From assembly GCA_041912595.1 (NCBI GenBank), contig JAYRMR010000027.1, positions 1 through 64,000 on the forward strand: a stretch of DNA of 64,000 nt, in the 5' to 3' direction. The position numbers and the translations under genes are program-made. Below the pieces are notes generated by a model, which saw nothing but the letters and a program-made list of their open reading frames with translations, ran no database searches and was not told the origin of the DNA. Of the stretch, positions 9,292-18,824 are shown in pieces. The stretch comes from Roseateles_B sp041912595. GTDB taxonomy: Bacteria > Pseudomonadota > Gammaproteobacteria > Burkholderiales > Burkholderiaceae_C. Position 1 is the first letter of the stretch; each line of letters begins with the position of its first letter.

Positions 9292-10857
9292 TCAGCCCAG
9301 GCGGAAGGCGGCGATGGCTTCCGAGAGCTGGTGCGCCTGGTCGCGCATGGACTGCGCGGCGGCGGCGGATTCCTCGACCAGGGCCGCGTTCTGCTGGGTC
9401 ATCTGGTCCAGCTGGGCGACCGCCTGGTTGACCTGCTGGATGCCGTCGCGCTGCTCGGCCGAGGCGGCGGCGATCTCGCCGATCAGGTCCGCCACGCGGC
9501 TGACGCTGCTGGTGATGTCCTGCATGGCCTGGCCCGTGCTCTGCACCAGGCTGGCGCCCTGTTCGACATTCGCGACCGAGGTGCCGATCAGCGTCTTGAT
9601 CTCCCGGGCCGCCTCGGCGCTGCGCTGGGCCAGCGATCGCACTTCGCCCGCCACCACCGCGAAGCCGCGGCCCTGCTCGCCGGCGCGCGCGGCCTCGACC
9701 GCCGCGTTCAGCGCCAGGATGTTGGTCTGGAAGGCGATGCCGTCGATCACGCCGATGATGTCGCCGATCTTGCGCGAGCTCTCGGTGATGCTGGCCATGC
9801 TCTGCGTGACCTGCCCCACCACCTGGCCGCCGCGCTGCGCCGCCTCGGCGGCCGAGACGGCGAGCTGGTTGGCCTGGCGCGCGGTGTCCGCGGATTGGCT
9901 GACCGCCCCGTTCATCTCCTCCATGGAGCTGGCGGTCTCTTCGAGGTTGGACGCCGTCTGCTCGGTGCGGGCCGAGAGGTCGTGGTTGCCCTGGGCGATC
10001 TCGCCGGCCGCGGTGCTGATGGAGTCCCCGGCCGCCCGCAGCTGGCTCATCGTGCCGTTCAAGGCCTGCACCATGTGCTGCAGCTGGCCCAGCAGGCTGT
10101 GCTCGTCGGCCTGGCGGCCGTTGCTGCGCAGGTCACCGGCGGCCACGGCGCGCATGGCCTCCATGGCCTCGGCCGGCTCGCCGCCCAGCTGCTGCAGGAC
10201 GCTGCGGGTGATGACCCAGCCGATGAAACCGACGCCCGCGAACACGGCAAGGCCCAGGCCCAGGCGGGTGAGGGCGGCGGACCAGACCAGCGCCTTGACG
10301 TCATCCATGTAGAGGCCGGAGCCCACCAGCCAGTTCCATTCCGGCACCGCCATGACGAACTGCAGCTTGGGCACGGGCTCGGTCTTGCCGGGGCGGGGGA
10401 ACTGGGTGTCGACGAAGGCCCGGCCGTCGCGGCTGGCCCGCAGACCGTCGATCATGTCGCGGATGGTGAAGCGGCCGTCGGCGTCCTTGAGCTTGTCCAC
10501 CATGTTCTGGCCCGCCCATTCCGGCTTGATGGGGTGCATCACGCTGACGCCGTCCTGGGTCCAGGCGTAGAGGTACTCGGTCTTGCCGTCGGCGCCGCCG
10601 TAGCGCGCCTGGCGGATGGCCTCCTTGGCGGCGGCCTGGGCGGCCTCCGGGCTGAGCTTGCCGCTGGCGGCCTGCTGGCGGTAGCCGTCCACCACATGGA
10701 AGACCGACTGCACGGCGGTCTGCAGCATCTCCCGTCGGCTGCCCATGATCTCGACGTAGGTCTGGTAGGTGGTCAGCAGCAGCAGGACCATCACCCCCAG
10801 CATGGCACTGACGGTCAGCAGGGCGATGCGACGCTTGAAGGACCATTGGTTCAGCAT
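9292..10857 (-). CDS. Methyl-accepting chemotaxis protein with periplasmic sCache-type sensor
   Basis: A 521-residue chemoreceptor. It starts MLNQWSFKRRIALLTVSAML after a strong GAGGAGAGA ribosome binding site. A first membrane helix (about 8-30) is followed by a periplasmic domain of about 150 residues resembling single-Cache (sCache_2), with the typical EYLYAWTQDGVSVMHPIKPEWAG and WNWLVGSGLYMDDV segments. These domains usually bind small organic acids (family knowledge). A second helix, HAMP and the conserved signalling hairpin (AFQTNILALNAAVEAARAGEQGRGFAVVAGEVR) complete it. It ends AAFRLG with no tether pentapeptide. It lies upstream of the Aer-like receptor on the same strand, but the 195-bp gap suggests separate transcription. 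Confidence 0.93.
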   Translation of the reverse strand: MLNQWSFKRRIALLTVSAMLGVMVLLLLTTYQTYVEIMGSRREMLQTAVQSVFHVVDGYRQQAASGKLSPEAAQAAAKEAIRQARYGGADGKTEYLYAWTQDGVSVMHPIKPEWAGQNMVDKLKDADGRFTIRDMIDGLRASRDGRAFVDTQFPRPGKTEPVPKLQFVMAVPEWNWLVGSGLYMDDVKALVWSAALTRLGLGLAVFAGVGFIGWVITRSVLQQLGGEPAEAMEAMRAVAAGDLRSNGRQADEHSLLGQLQHMVQALNGTMSQLRAAGDSISTAAGEIAQGNHDLSARTEQTASNLEETASSMEEMNGAVSQSADTARQANQLAVSAAEAAQRGGQVVGQVTQSMASITESSRKIGDIIGVIDGIAFQTNILALNAAVEAARAGEQGRGFAVVAGEVRSLAQRSAEAAREIKTLIGTSVANVEQGASLVQSTGQAMQDITSSVSRVADLIGEIAAASAEQRDGIQQVNQAVAQLDQMTQQNAALVEESAAAAQSMRDQAHQLSEAIAAFRLG

Positions 10858-10925
10858 GTCTCTCTCCTCGACGGCAGGCACCAAAGAGGGGCGCTGCCGA
10901 CATTGTTCATAGGGCGTCCAGGCAG

Positions 10926-10953
10926 TGTCCGGCACTTTCGTATTTGCTTGAAA
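10926..10953 (-). promoter_or_regulatory. Possible flagellar sigma-28 promoter of the sCache chemoreceptor
   Basis: Read on the minus strand, TTTCAAG is followed 13 bp later by GCCGGACA. Sigma-28 promoters in related bacteria have a TAAAG/TCAAG-type -35 and GCCGATAA -10 with slightly longer spacing. The -10 matches 5 of 8 and the spacing is about 1 bp short, so the call is weak. It lies about 70 bp before the receptor start at 10857. Confidence 0.25.
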
Positions 10954-11010
10954 TGTTGAGAACGGTTGCATCGAATGTCCTGCGACCTTTGGCACACCTG
11001 GCTAGAATTG

Positions 11011-11029
11011 ACGTTTACGTAAACGTAAA
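11011..11029. promoter_or_regulatory. LiuR-like operator upstream of ivd
   Basis: ACGTTTACGTAAACGTAAA contains three ACGT units at a 6-bp period. It can be read as a perfect 16-bp palindrome (11011-11026) or as TTTACGT-AA-ACGTAAA (11014-11029), the form expected for the MerR-family regulator LiuR of leucine and isovalerate catabolism in proteobacteria. It lies 94 bp before the isovaleryl-CoA dehydrogenase start, which supports the reading. No liuR gene is in the window. Confidence 0.65.
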
Positions 11030-11122
11030 GTTGCGCCCGGCACGGAAGATGCGGGGCGCCGGCCTGGATGCGCCCCGGAAGTCGGGTGCGCCGGCCCTGG
11101 ACAACCTGCCTCGGAGACTGAG

Positions 11123-12301
11123 ATGAACCTGCCCGGCCTGAATTTCCAACTTGGTGAAGACATCGACGCGCTGCGCGACGCCGTGCGCGACTTTGCGCAG
11201 GCCGAGATCGCCCCGCGTGCCGCCGAGATCGACCGCAACGACCAGTTCCCGATGGACCTGTGGCGCAAGATGGGCGACCTCGGCGTGCTGGGCATCACCG
11301 TGCCGGAGCAGTACGGCGGCGCGAACATGGGCTACCTCGCCCACATGGTCGCCATGGAAGAGATCAGCCGCGCCAGCGCCTCGGTGGGCCTGTCCTACGG
11401 CGCGCACAGCAATCTGTGCGTGAACCAGATCAACCGCAACGGCAACGAGGCGCAGAAGGCCAAGTACCTGCCCAAGCTGATCAGCGGCGAGCACGTGGGC
11501 GCGCTGGCCATGAGCGAGCCGGGCGCCGGCTCCGACGTCATCAGCATGAAGCTCAAGGCCGAGGACAAGGGCGGCTACTACGTCCTGAACGGCAACAAGA
11601 TGTGGATCACCAACGGCCCGGACGCCGACACCCTGGTGGTCTACGCCAAGACCGAGCCGGAGCTGGGCGCGCGTGGCGTCACGGCCTTCCTGATCGAGAA
11701 GGGCATGAAGGGCTTCTCCATCGCCCAGAAGCTGGACAAGCTGGGCATGCGCGGCAGCCACACGGGCGAGCTGGTGTTCGAGAACGTGGAAGTGCCGGCC
11801 GAGAACGTGCTGGGGGCCGTGAACAGCGGCGCCAAGGTGCTGATGTCGGGCCTCGATTACGAGCGCGCCGTGCTGACCGGCGGCCCGCTGGGCATCATGC
11901 AGTCCGTCATGGACAACGTGATTCCCTACATCCACGACCGCAAGCAGTTCGGCCAGAGCATCGGCGAGTTCCAGCTGATCCAGGGCAAGGTCGCCGACAT
12001 GTACACCGTGCTGCAGGCCGCCCGTTCCTTCGCCTACACCGTGGCCAAGAACCTCGACATGCTGGGCACCGACCACGTGCGCCAGGTGCGCAAGGACTGC
12101 GCCTCCGTCATCCTGTGGACCGCCGAGAAGGCCACCTGGATGGCCGGCGAGGGCGTGCAGATCTTCGGTGGCAACGGCTACATCAACGAGTACCCGCTGG
12201 GCCGCCTGTGGCGCGACGCCAAGCTGTACGAGATCGGTGCCGGCACCTCGGAGATCCGCCGCATGCTGATCGGCCGCGAGCTCTTCGCCGAGACGATGTG
12301 A
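11123..12301 (+). CDS. ivd: Isovaleryl-CoA dehydrogenase
   Basis: An FAD enzyme of 392 residues that oxidises isovaleryl-CoA to 3-methylcrotonyl-CoA in leucine degradation. The sequence has the full acyl-CoA dehydrogenase fold (MSEPGAGSDV, NGNKMWITNGPDADTLVVYAKT, IFGGNGYINEYPLGRLWRDAKLYEIGAGTSEI). The catalytic glutamate lies in LDYERAVLTGGPLG (Glu247), the position used by isovaleryl-CoA dehydrogenases, whereas most other acyl-CoA dehydrogenases have it near the C-terminus. The LiuR-like site upstream suggests induction by leucine or isovalerate intermediates. The next genes are can, aceK and a thiolase on the same strand. Confidence 0.95.
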   Translation: MNLPGLNFQLGEDIDALRDAVRDFAQAEIAPRAAEIDRNDQFPMDLWRKMGDLGVLGITVPEQYGGANMGYLAHMVAMEEISRASASVGLSYGAHSNLCVNQINRNGNEAQKAKYLPKLISGEHVGALAMSEPGAGSDVISMKLKAEDKGGYYVLNGNKMWITNGPDADTLVVYAKTEPELGARGVTAFLIEKGMKGFSIAQKLDKLGMRGSHTGELVFENVEVPAENVLGAVNSGAKVLMSGLDYERAVLTGGPLGIMQSVMDNVIPYIHDRKQFGQSIGEFQLIQGKVADMYTVLQAARSFAYTVAKNLDMLGTDHVRQVRKDCASVILWTAEKATWMAGEGVQIFGGNGYINEYPLGRLWRDAKLYEIGAGTSEIRRMLIGRELFAETM

Positions 12302-12308
12302 TGCCCCG

Positions 12309-12330
12309 CCGGGGGCCGGCAAGCCCCCGG
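12309..12330. other. GC-rich hairpin between ivd and can
   Basis: CCGGGGGC and GCCCCCGG form an 8-bp stem with a 6-nt loop just after the ivd stop codon. There is no T-run, so it is more likely an mRNA-stabilising or partial-termination hairpin than a full terminator. Confidence 0.4.
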
Positions 12331-12391
12331 AACGAAGTCAGCCTTGCCCAATGGGCAGGGCTGGATCGCCCCACGATTCGACAATGCGGCC

Positions 12392-13063
12392 ATGAGCACC
12401 GAACTGCAAGAACTGCTGGACAGCAACAAGCGCTGGGCGTCCGAGACCGAGACGCGCGAGCCCGGCTTCTTCTCGCGGCTGCTGAAGCAGCAGACGCCCG
12501 AGTACCTCTGGATCGGTTGCGCCGACAGCCGCGTGCCGGCCAACGAGCTGGTCAATCTGCTGCCGGGCGAGCTCTTCGTGCACCGCAACGTCGCGAACGT
12601 CGTCGTGCACTCCGACCTCAACTGCCTCTCCGTGATGCAGTTCGCCGTGGATTCGCTGAAGGTCAAGCACATCATCGTGGTCGGCCACTCCAACTGCGGT
12701 GGCGTGAAGGCCGCGCTGCTGGACCAGCGCGTGGGCCTCGTCGACAACTGGCTGCGCCACGTGCAGGACGTGCGCAACCACCACCTCGAGTGGCTGGACA
12801 GCCTGGACGAGCGCCAGCGCGTCAACGCCCTGTGCGAGCTCAACGTGCTGGAGCAGGCCCGCAATGCCTGCCAGACCACCGTCGTGCAGGACGCCTGGGC
12901 CCGCGGGCAGGAGGTCGTCGTGCATGGCTGGGTCTACGGCCTGCACAACGGCCTGCTGGAGGACCTGCGCATCACCGTCGGTGCGCCCGAGCAACTGGCC
13001 TCGGCGTTCCAGAAGGCCTTGAGCGCCGTCAAGCAGCGCTACGAAGCGGCCCGCGTAAGCTGA
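12392..13063 (+). CDS. can: Beta-class carbonic anhydrase
   Basis: Interconverts CO2 and bicarbonate in the cytoplasm. It has 223 residues, close to E. coli Can (220). Zinc ligands Cys43, His99 and Cys102 lie in IGCADSRVPAN and VVGHSNCGGVKAAL, with the Asp45-Arg47 dyad present. The start MSTELQELLDSNKRW matches the family; the reading frame is open further upstream without conservation. Gene context suggests a metabolic role: bicarbonate is the substrate of methylcrotonyl-CoA carboxylase, the next enzyme after isovaleryl-CoA dehydrogenase (inference). The start lies 90 bp after ivd, and aceK follows 31 bp downstream. Confidence 0.95.
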   Translation: MSTELQELLDSNKRWASETETREPGFFSRLLKQQTPEYLWIGCADSRVPANELVNLLPGELFVHRNVANVVVHSDLNCLSVMQFAVDSLKVKHIIVVGHSNCGGVKAALLDQRVGLVDNWLRHVQDVRNHHLEWLDSLDERQRVNALCELNVLEQARNACQTTVVQDAWARGQEVVVHGWVYGLHNGLLEDLRITVGAPEQLASAFQKALSAVKQRYEAARVS

Positions 13064-13094
13064 GCGTCTCGCCGCAGCCCGAAGGCCGATCGCC

Positions 13095-14906
13095 ATGTTT
13101 CCGCAGCAGCTCACCGACTCCCGCGCCCACCTGATCGCGCAAGCCCTGCTGGGCGGCTTCAACAAGCACTACCGGCTCTTTCGCGCGACCACGGCCGAGG
13201 CCAAGAAGCGCTTCGAGCGGGCGGACTGGCACGGGCAGCAGCGGGCGCAGGCGCAGCGGATCGAGTTCTATGACAAGCGCGTGGACGAGGCCGTCGAGAT
13301 GCTGGAGGCCGAGTTCCAGGTCAGCCGGCTGCCGATGACGGTGTGGCAGCAGGTCAAGCTGCACTACATCGGCCTGCTGACCAACCACCTGCAGCCCGAG
13401 CTGGCCGAGACCTTCTTCAACTCGGCCTGCACGCGCATCCTGCACCACGGCTACTTCCACAACGACTTCATCTTCGTGCGGCCGGCCGTCTCGACGGAGT
13501 ACATCGAGAACGAGGAGCCCGCCGCCACGCCGACGTTCCGCTGCTACTACCCCACGCGGGAGACGCTGCGGGACACGATGATCCGCATCGTCCACAACTT
13601 CCAGCTGGCCCGCGACTTCGAGGACCTCGGCCGTGACGTCGACAGCGTGCTGGGCGCCGTGCAGCGCGAGCTGGGGCTCTTCCGCTGGCGGACCAATTTC
13701 CAGATCCAGGTGCTCTCGAGCCTGTTCTACCGGAACAAGGGCGCCTACCTCGTCGGCAAGATCATCAACGGCTTCACCGAGACGCCCTTCGCCCTGCCCA
13801 TCCTGCACGACGACAAGGGCTTCCTCTACATCGACGCCGCGCTCTTCGGCGAGGACGACCTGCTGATGCTCTTCAGCTTCGCGCGGGCCTACTTCATGGT
13901 CGATGCCGAGGTGCCCAGCGCCTATGTGCAGTTCCTGCGCTCGCTGATGCCGCGCAAGCCGCGTGCCGAGCTCTACAGCGCCATCGGCCTGCAGAAGCAC
14001 GGCAAGAACCTGTTCTACCGCGACTTCCTCAACCACCTGCGCCACTCCTCGGACAAGTTCCGCATCGCGCCCGGCATCAAGGGCATGGTGATGCTGGTGT
14101 TCGATCTGCCGAGCTACCCCTTCGTCTTCAAGCTGATCAAGGACTACTTCCCGCCGCAGAAGGAGACGACGCGCGAGCTCATCCAGAGCAAGTACCTGCT
14201 CGTGAAGCAGCACGACCGCGTGGGCCGCATGGCGGACACGCTGGAGTACAGCAACGTCGCCTTCCCGCGCTACCGCTTCGAGGAAGAGCTCATCAAGGAG
14301 CTCAAGACCTTCTGCCCGAGCCTCGTCGAGGAGAAGGGCGAGGACCTGATCCTGAAGCACGTCTACATCGAGCGCCGCATGGTGCCGCTCAACATCTACA
14401 TCCAGGAAGCCACGCCGCAGCAGCTGGAGCATGCCGTCGTCGAGTACGGCAACGCCATCAAGGACCTGGTGGCTGCCAACATCTTCCCCGGCGACATGCT
14501 CTGGAAGAACTTCGGCGTGACCCGCCACGGCAAGGTCGTGTTCTACGACTACGACGAGATCGAATACCTGACCGACTGCAACTTCCGCCAGGTGCCGCAG
14601 CCGCGCACCGAGGAGGAGGAGCTGTCGGGCGAGGTCTGGTATGCGGTCGGCCCGCGCGACGTCTTCCCCGAGACCTTCGGCCCCTTCCTGCTGGGCCATC
14701 CGGGCGTGCGCGAGCTCTTCATGCGCCACCACGCCGACCTGCTCGACGCCGGCTTCTGGCAGGGCCACAAGGAGCGCATCCTGGCCGGCCACGTGCACGA
14801 CGTCTTTCCCTACGATGCGCACAAGCGCTTCCAAGCCCAGCACGCGGGCGCAGCGATCCCGGCGCGGCCGGCCGAGCCGCTGGACCGCGAGCTGCCCATT
14901 CAATAA
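13095..14906 (+). CDS. aceK: Isocitrate dehydrogenase kinase/phosphatase
   Basis: A 603-residue bifunctional enzyme that phosphorylates and dephosphorylates isocitrate dehydrogenase, steering isocitrate between the TCA cycle and the glyoxylate bypass. Length and sequence match the AceK family throughout. The ATP-binding loop is seen in APGIKGMVMLVFDLPSYPFV and the kinase-like catalytic region in FPGDMLWKNFGVTRHGKVVFYDYDEI. In enterobacteria aceK lies with aceBA. Here it sits between can and a thiolase in a leucine-catabolism setting, which fits growth on acetyl-CoA-yielding substrates. Spacing of 31 and 29 bp to its neighbours suggests one operon. The start MFPQQLTDSRAHLIAQALL matches the family. 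Confidence 0.96.
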   Translation: MFPQQLTDSRAHLIAQALLGGFNKHYRLFRATTAEAKKRFERADWHGQQRAQAQRIEFYDKRVDEAVEMLEAEFQVSRLPMTVWQQVKLHYIGLLTNHLQPELAETFFNSACTRILHHGYFHNDFIFVRPAVSTEYIENEEPAATPTFRCYYPTRETLRDTMIRIVHNFQLARDFEDLGRDVDSVLGAVQRELGLFRWRTNFQIQVLSSLFYRNKGAYLVGKIINGFTETPFALPILHDDKGFLYIDAALFGEDDLLMLFSFARAYFMVDAEVPSAYVQFLRSLMPRKPRAELYSAIGLQKHGKNLFYRDFLNHLRHSSDKFRIAPGIKGMVMLVFDLPSYPFVFKLIKDYFPPQKETTRELIQSKYLLVKQHDRVGRMADTLEYSNVAFPRYRFEEELIKELKTFCPSLVEEKGEDLILKHVYIERRMVPLNIYIQEATPQQLEHAVVEYGNAIKDLVAANIFPGDMLWKNFGVTRHGKVVFYDYDEIEYLTDCNFRQVPQPRTEEEELSGEVWYAVGPRDVFPETFGPFLLGHPGVRELFMRHHADLLDAGFWQGHKERILAGHVHDVFPYDAHKRFQAQHAGAAIPARPAEPLDRELPIQ

Positions 14907-14935
14907 CCTCACGAGTCCATTCCAGGAGAGCCTCC

Positions 14936-16114
14936 ATGTCCGACGCCATCGTCATCGTCTCCGCCGCCCGCACGCCCATCGGTGGGCTGCTGGGTGACTT
15001 CTCCAACCTCGCCGGCTGGGAGCTGGGCGCCGCGGCCATCAAGGCCGCTGTCGAGCGCGCCGGCGTGCCCGCCGATGCCATCCAGGAAGCCTTCATGGGC
15101 AACTGCCTGATGGCCGGCCAGGGCCAGGCCCCCGCCCGCCAGGCCGTGCTCAAGGCCGGTCTGCCGCAGTCCGTCGGGGCCGTGACGCTGTCCAAGATGT
15201 GCGGCGCCGGCATGCGCGCCGTCATGTTCGCCCACGACACCCTGAAGGCCGAGAGCGCCGACATCCTCATCGCCGGCGGCATGGAGTCCATGACCAATGC
15301 CCCGCACCTGATGTTCGCGCGCAAGGGCGTGAAGTACGGTGCCACGCAGATGTACGACCACATGGCCCTCGACGGCCTGGAAGACGCCTACGAGCGCGGC
15401 AAGGCCATGGGCGTGTTCGCCGAGCAGTGCGTCAGCAAGTACGCGTTCACCCGCGAGGCCCAGGACCAGTTCGCCATCGCCTCCACCGAGCGCGCCAAGA
15501 AGGCCAACGAGGACGGCAGCTTCGCCTGGGAAATGGCCCCCGTGACCCTGGCCGGCAAGGCCGGTGACGTGGTCATCAGCCGCGACGAGCAGCCCTTCAA
15601 GGCCAAGCTGGACAAGATCCCCGGCCTGAAGCCCGCCTTCAAGAAGGACGGCACCATCACCGCCGCCACCTCCTCCAGCATCTCCGACGGCGCTGCCGCC
15701 CTGGTGCTGATGCGCGAGAGCACCGCCGCCAAGATGGGCCTGACGCCCGTCGCCCGCATCGTCGGCACGGCCGTGCACGCCAACGCCCCCGAGTGGTTCA
15801 CCACCGCCCCGGTCGGCGCCATCCAGAAGCTGCTGGCCAAGAACGGCTGGGACGCCAAGAGCGTGGACCTGTGGGAAGTGAACGAGGCCTTCGCGGCCGT
15901 GACCATGGCCGCCATGGCCGAGTTCAAGCTGCCGCACGAGATCGTCAACGTCAACGGCGGTGCCGTGGCGCTGGGCCATCCGATCGGCGCCTCCGGTGCC
16001 CGCATCCTGGTGACGCTGCTGGGCGCGCTGAAGCACCGCGGCCTCAAGCGCGGCGTGGCCTCGCTGTGCATCGGTGGCGGCGAAGCCACGGCCGTGGGCG
16101 TGGAACTGCTGTAA
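14936..16114 (+). CDS. Acetyl-CoA C-acetyltransferase (thiolase)
   Basis: A 392-residue thiolase that condenses or cleaves acetoacetyl-CoA and acetyl-CoA. The nucleophilic Cys89 is in TLSKMCGAGMRA, the active-site His in NVNGGAVALGHPIGASGARI and the second catalytic Cys378 in SLCIGGGEA. GGAGAG precedes the ATG. It is the last gene of the ivd-can-aceK-thiolase run and is followed by a strong terminator. Leucine breakdown ends in acetoacetate and acetyl-CoA, so this enzyme could complete it. A biosynthetic role in polyhydroxybutyrate formation cannot be excluded, but no phaC or phaB is nearby. Confidence 0.93.
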   Translation: MSDAIVIVSAARTPIGGLLGDFSNLAGWELGAAAIKAAVERAGVPADAIQEAFMGNCLMAGQGQAPARQAVLKAGLPQSVGAVTLSKMCGAGMRAVMFAHDTLKAESADILIAGGMESMTNAPHLMFARKGVKYGATQMYDHMALDGLEDAYERGKAMGVFAEQCVSKYAFTREAQDQFAIASTERAKKANEDGSFAWEMAPVTLAGKAGDVVISRDEQPFKAKLDKIPGLKPAFKKDGTITAATSSSISDGAAALVLMRESTAAKMGLTPVARIVGTAVHANAPEWFTTAPVGAIQKLLAKNGWDAKSVDLWEVNEAFAAVTMAAMAEFKLPHEIVNVNGGAVALGHPIGASGARILVTLLGALKHRGLKRGVASLCIGGGEATAVGVELL

Positions 16115-16170
16115 CGCTGTCGGCGGGGGCCACCCCCTCGCCCGGGCGCGCCCGCAGGCGCAGCCCCGCA

Positions 16171-16203
16171 GCCGCCGGCCTTCGGGTCCGGCGGCTTTTT
16201 TTT
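16171..16203 (+). terminator. Rho-independent terminator after the thiolase gene
   Basis: GCCGCCGG and CCGGCGGC form a perfect 8-bp stem with a 9-nt loop, followed by eight T residues. It ends the ivd-can-aceK-thiolase run. Confidence 0.9.
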
Positions 16204-16395
16204 GCTTCGGCCAGCCCGCCCGTGTGGCGCTTCTGCCCGCTTTTCCGAGCAGTTCCATCGGACATCTTCCGTTTGGAATCGATTGCGATACCGTAGATGC
16301 CCACAAGAACCAGGTGAGCGTCAGGGACCCCGCTCGCCGCACAAGAAACCACCAGACTGCACCGCCCCGGGCGGATGCGGCACAGGAGATCAGCC

Positions 16396-18033
16396 ATGCG
16401 AGACGTGGGCCCCGTCACCGGCAAGGAATATGCGCTACCGGCGGATTGCCATTCGCTGGTGAGCGTCACCGACCTCAAGGGACGCATCACCTACTGCAAC
16501 CAGGCCTTCGTGACCGTGAGCGGCTTCACGATGGCCGAGCTGCTCGGGCAGCCGCACAACCTCGTGCGCCATCCCGACATGCCCCCGGAAGCCTTCCGCG
16601 ACCTCTGGGACACCGTGAGCCAGGGGCAGCCCTGGACGGGCCTGGTGAAGAACCGGCGCAAGAACGGCGACCACTACTGGGTGTCCGCCAACGTCACGCC
16701 GATGCGCAATGGCGAGCGGATCACCGGTTTCCTCTCGGTGCGCACGGTGCCTGAGCGGCGCCAGATCAGCGCCGCCGAGGCCCTGTATGCGCGTCTGACG
16801 CAGGAGGCCGCCACCGGACGGCGCACGACGGTGCTGCAGGCGGGGCGGGCCGTCCGTCAGACGGCCTGGTCCCGGGTGCTGCCCTCGATGGCGCGGGTGC
16901 GTGCGCTGCGGCTGGTCTGGTTCCAGATCGGCGGCGCGGCCGTGGCCTTGGTCTCGGCTCTGTGCCTGCCGCTGTGGCAGGCCCTGCTGCTGACCGGGCT
17001 GACGCTCGCCTTCACCTGCTGGCAGACGATGGCGCGCGTGCTGCGGCCGCTGCGCCAGCTGCTGGTGGACTCGCAGCGGCTCGGCGCGGGGGACCTGGCG
17101 CACCAGGTCACGATCAACACGAACGGCCTGACGGGCAGCCTGCAGCGCGCGCTGAGGCAGCTGCAGCTGAACACGCGGGCGATCGTGTCGGACGCGCGGG
17201 CCGATGTCGAGGGCATCCGCACCATCGCCCAGGAGATCGCCGATGGCAACACGGACCTCTCCGTGCGGACGGAATCGCAGGCCGGCAGCCTGCAGGTGAC
17301 CAGCGCCTCCGTCGAGCAGATCACGGGCAATGTGTCGCAGAGCGCGAGCTCGGCGCAGCGGGGCGAGCGTCTGGCGAGCGAGACGTCGGCGGTGGCCCAG
17401 CGCAGCAACGAGGCGGTGCAGGCGACGGCGCAGTGCATGTCGGAGATCGACGAGTCCTCGCGGCGCATCGGCGAGATCATCCAGGTCGTCGAGGGTGTGG
17501 CCTTCCAGACGAACATCCTCGCGCTGAATGCGGCCGTCGAGGCGGCCCGTGCCGGCGAGGCCGGGCGCGGCTTTGCCGTGGTGGCCTCGGAGGTCCGCTC
17601 GCTGGCGCAGCGCACGAGCGAGGCCGCCCGGGAGATCAAGCGCCTGATCCAGGAGTCGGCCGAGCGCGTGGCGCGGGGCAGCGCCAAGGTGGACGAGGCC
17701 ACCGCCCGCGTGGCCGAGGCGCTGGGCTCGGTCGGGCAGGTGAGCGCCGTGCTGGCGGAGATCAGCCGCTCCAGCGGCGAGCAGCAGGCGGGGCTCTCGC
17801 AGATCAACGAGGCCATGCACCAGCTCGACGAGATCACCCAGCGCAACACGGCGATGGTCGAGGAGCTGGCGGCCTCCGCGCAGGCGCTGCGCAGCCGCGT
17901 CGACACGGTGTCGGTGTCCACCCGGCTGCTGCGCCTGCGGGCCGAGGAGAAGACGGTGTCCGAGATGGATGCCGTGGAGCTGCGCCGATTGCACCGGGCC
18001 GGCGAGCCCTCGACGCCGAGCCGGGCGGACTGA
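16396..18033 (+). CDS. Aer-like PAS chemoreceptor, second copy
   Basis: A 545-residue chemoreceptor with the same build as the receptor at 7552-9096. The PAS domain carries GQPHNLVRHPDMPPEAFRDLW and TGLVKNRRKNGDHYWVSANV, the Aer FAD-binding signatures. A hydrophobic hairpin (about residues 180-220) has no periplasmic sensor. A HAMP region and the signalling hairpin AFQTNILALNAAVEAARAGEAGRGFAVVASEVR follow. The start MRDVGPVTGKEYALP follows CAGGAGA. Its tail extends about 40 residues past the coiled coil and ends STPSRAD, not a CheR/CheB pentapeptide. The PAS N-terminus is less like Aer than the other copy, so ligand or cofactor details may differ. Confidence 0.92.
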   Translation: MRDVGPVTGKEYALPADCHSLVSVTDLKGRITYCNQAFVTVSGFTMAELLGQPHNLVRHPDMPPEAFRDLWDTVSQGQPWTGLVKNRRKNGDHYWVSANVTPMRNGERITGFLSVRTVPERRQISAAEALYARLTQEAATGRRTTVLQAGRAVRQTAWSRVLPSMARVRALRLVWFQIGGAAVALVSALCLPLWQALLLTGLTLAFTCWQTMARVLRPLRQLLVDSQRLGAGDLAHQVTINTNGLTGSLQRALRQLQLNTRAIVSDARADVEGIRTIAQEIADGNTDLSVRTESQAGSLQVTSASVEQITGNVSQSASSAQRGERLASETSAVAQRSNEAVQATAQCMSEIDESSRRIGEIIQVVEGVAFQTNILALNAAVEAARAGEAGRGFAVVASEVRSLAQRTSEAAREIKRLIQESAERVARGSAKVDEATARVAEALGSVGQVSAVLAEISRSSGEQQAGLSQINEAMHQLDEITQRNTAMVEELAASAQALRSRVDTVSVSTRLLRLRAEEKTVSEMDAVELRRLHRAGEPSTPSRAD

Positions 18034-18101
18034 CGGGCGCCGGCGGCGCTACCATGCGCGGCGTCGGCCATCGGGCGCCGGCGCATCAGGATGACGAGCG
18101 C

Positions 18102-18770
<669 letters not shown>

Positions 18771-18824
18771 GGCGCCCACCAGGTGCCGAGCCTCGAATCC
18801 CTCAGTTCCCGGAGTACCCCTCTC

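Noticed and set aside
16204..16395. Sigma-28 promoter before the second Aer-like receptor
   Set aside because: GCGATACC near 16290 looked like a -10, but no matching -35 at the right distance was found.
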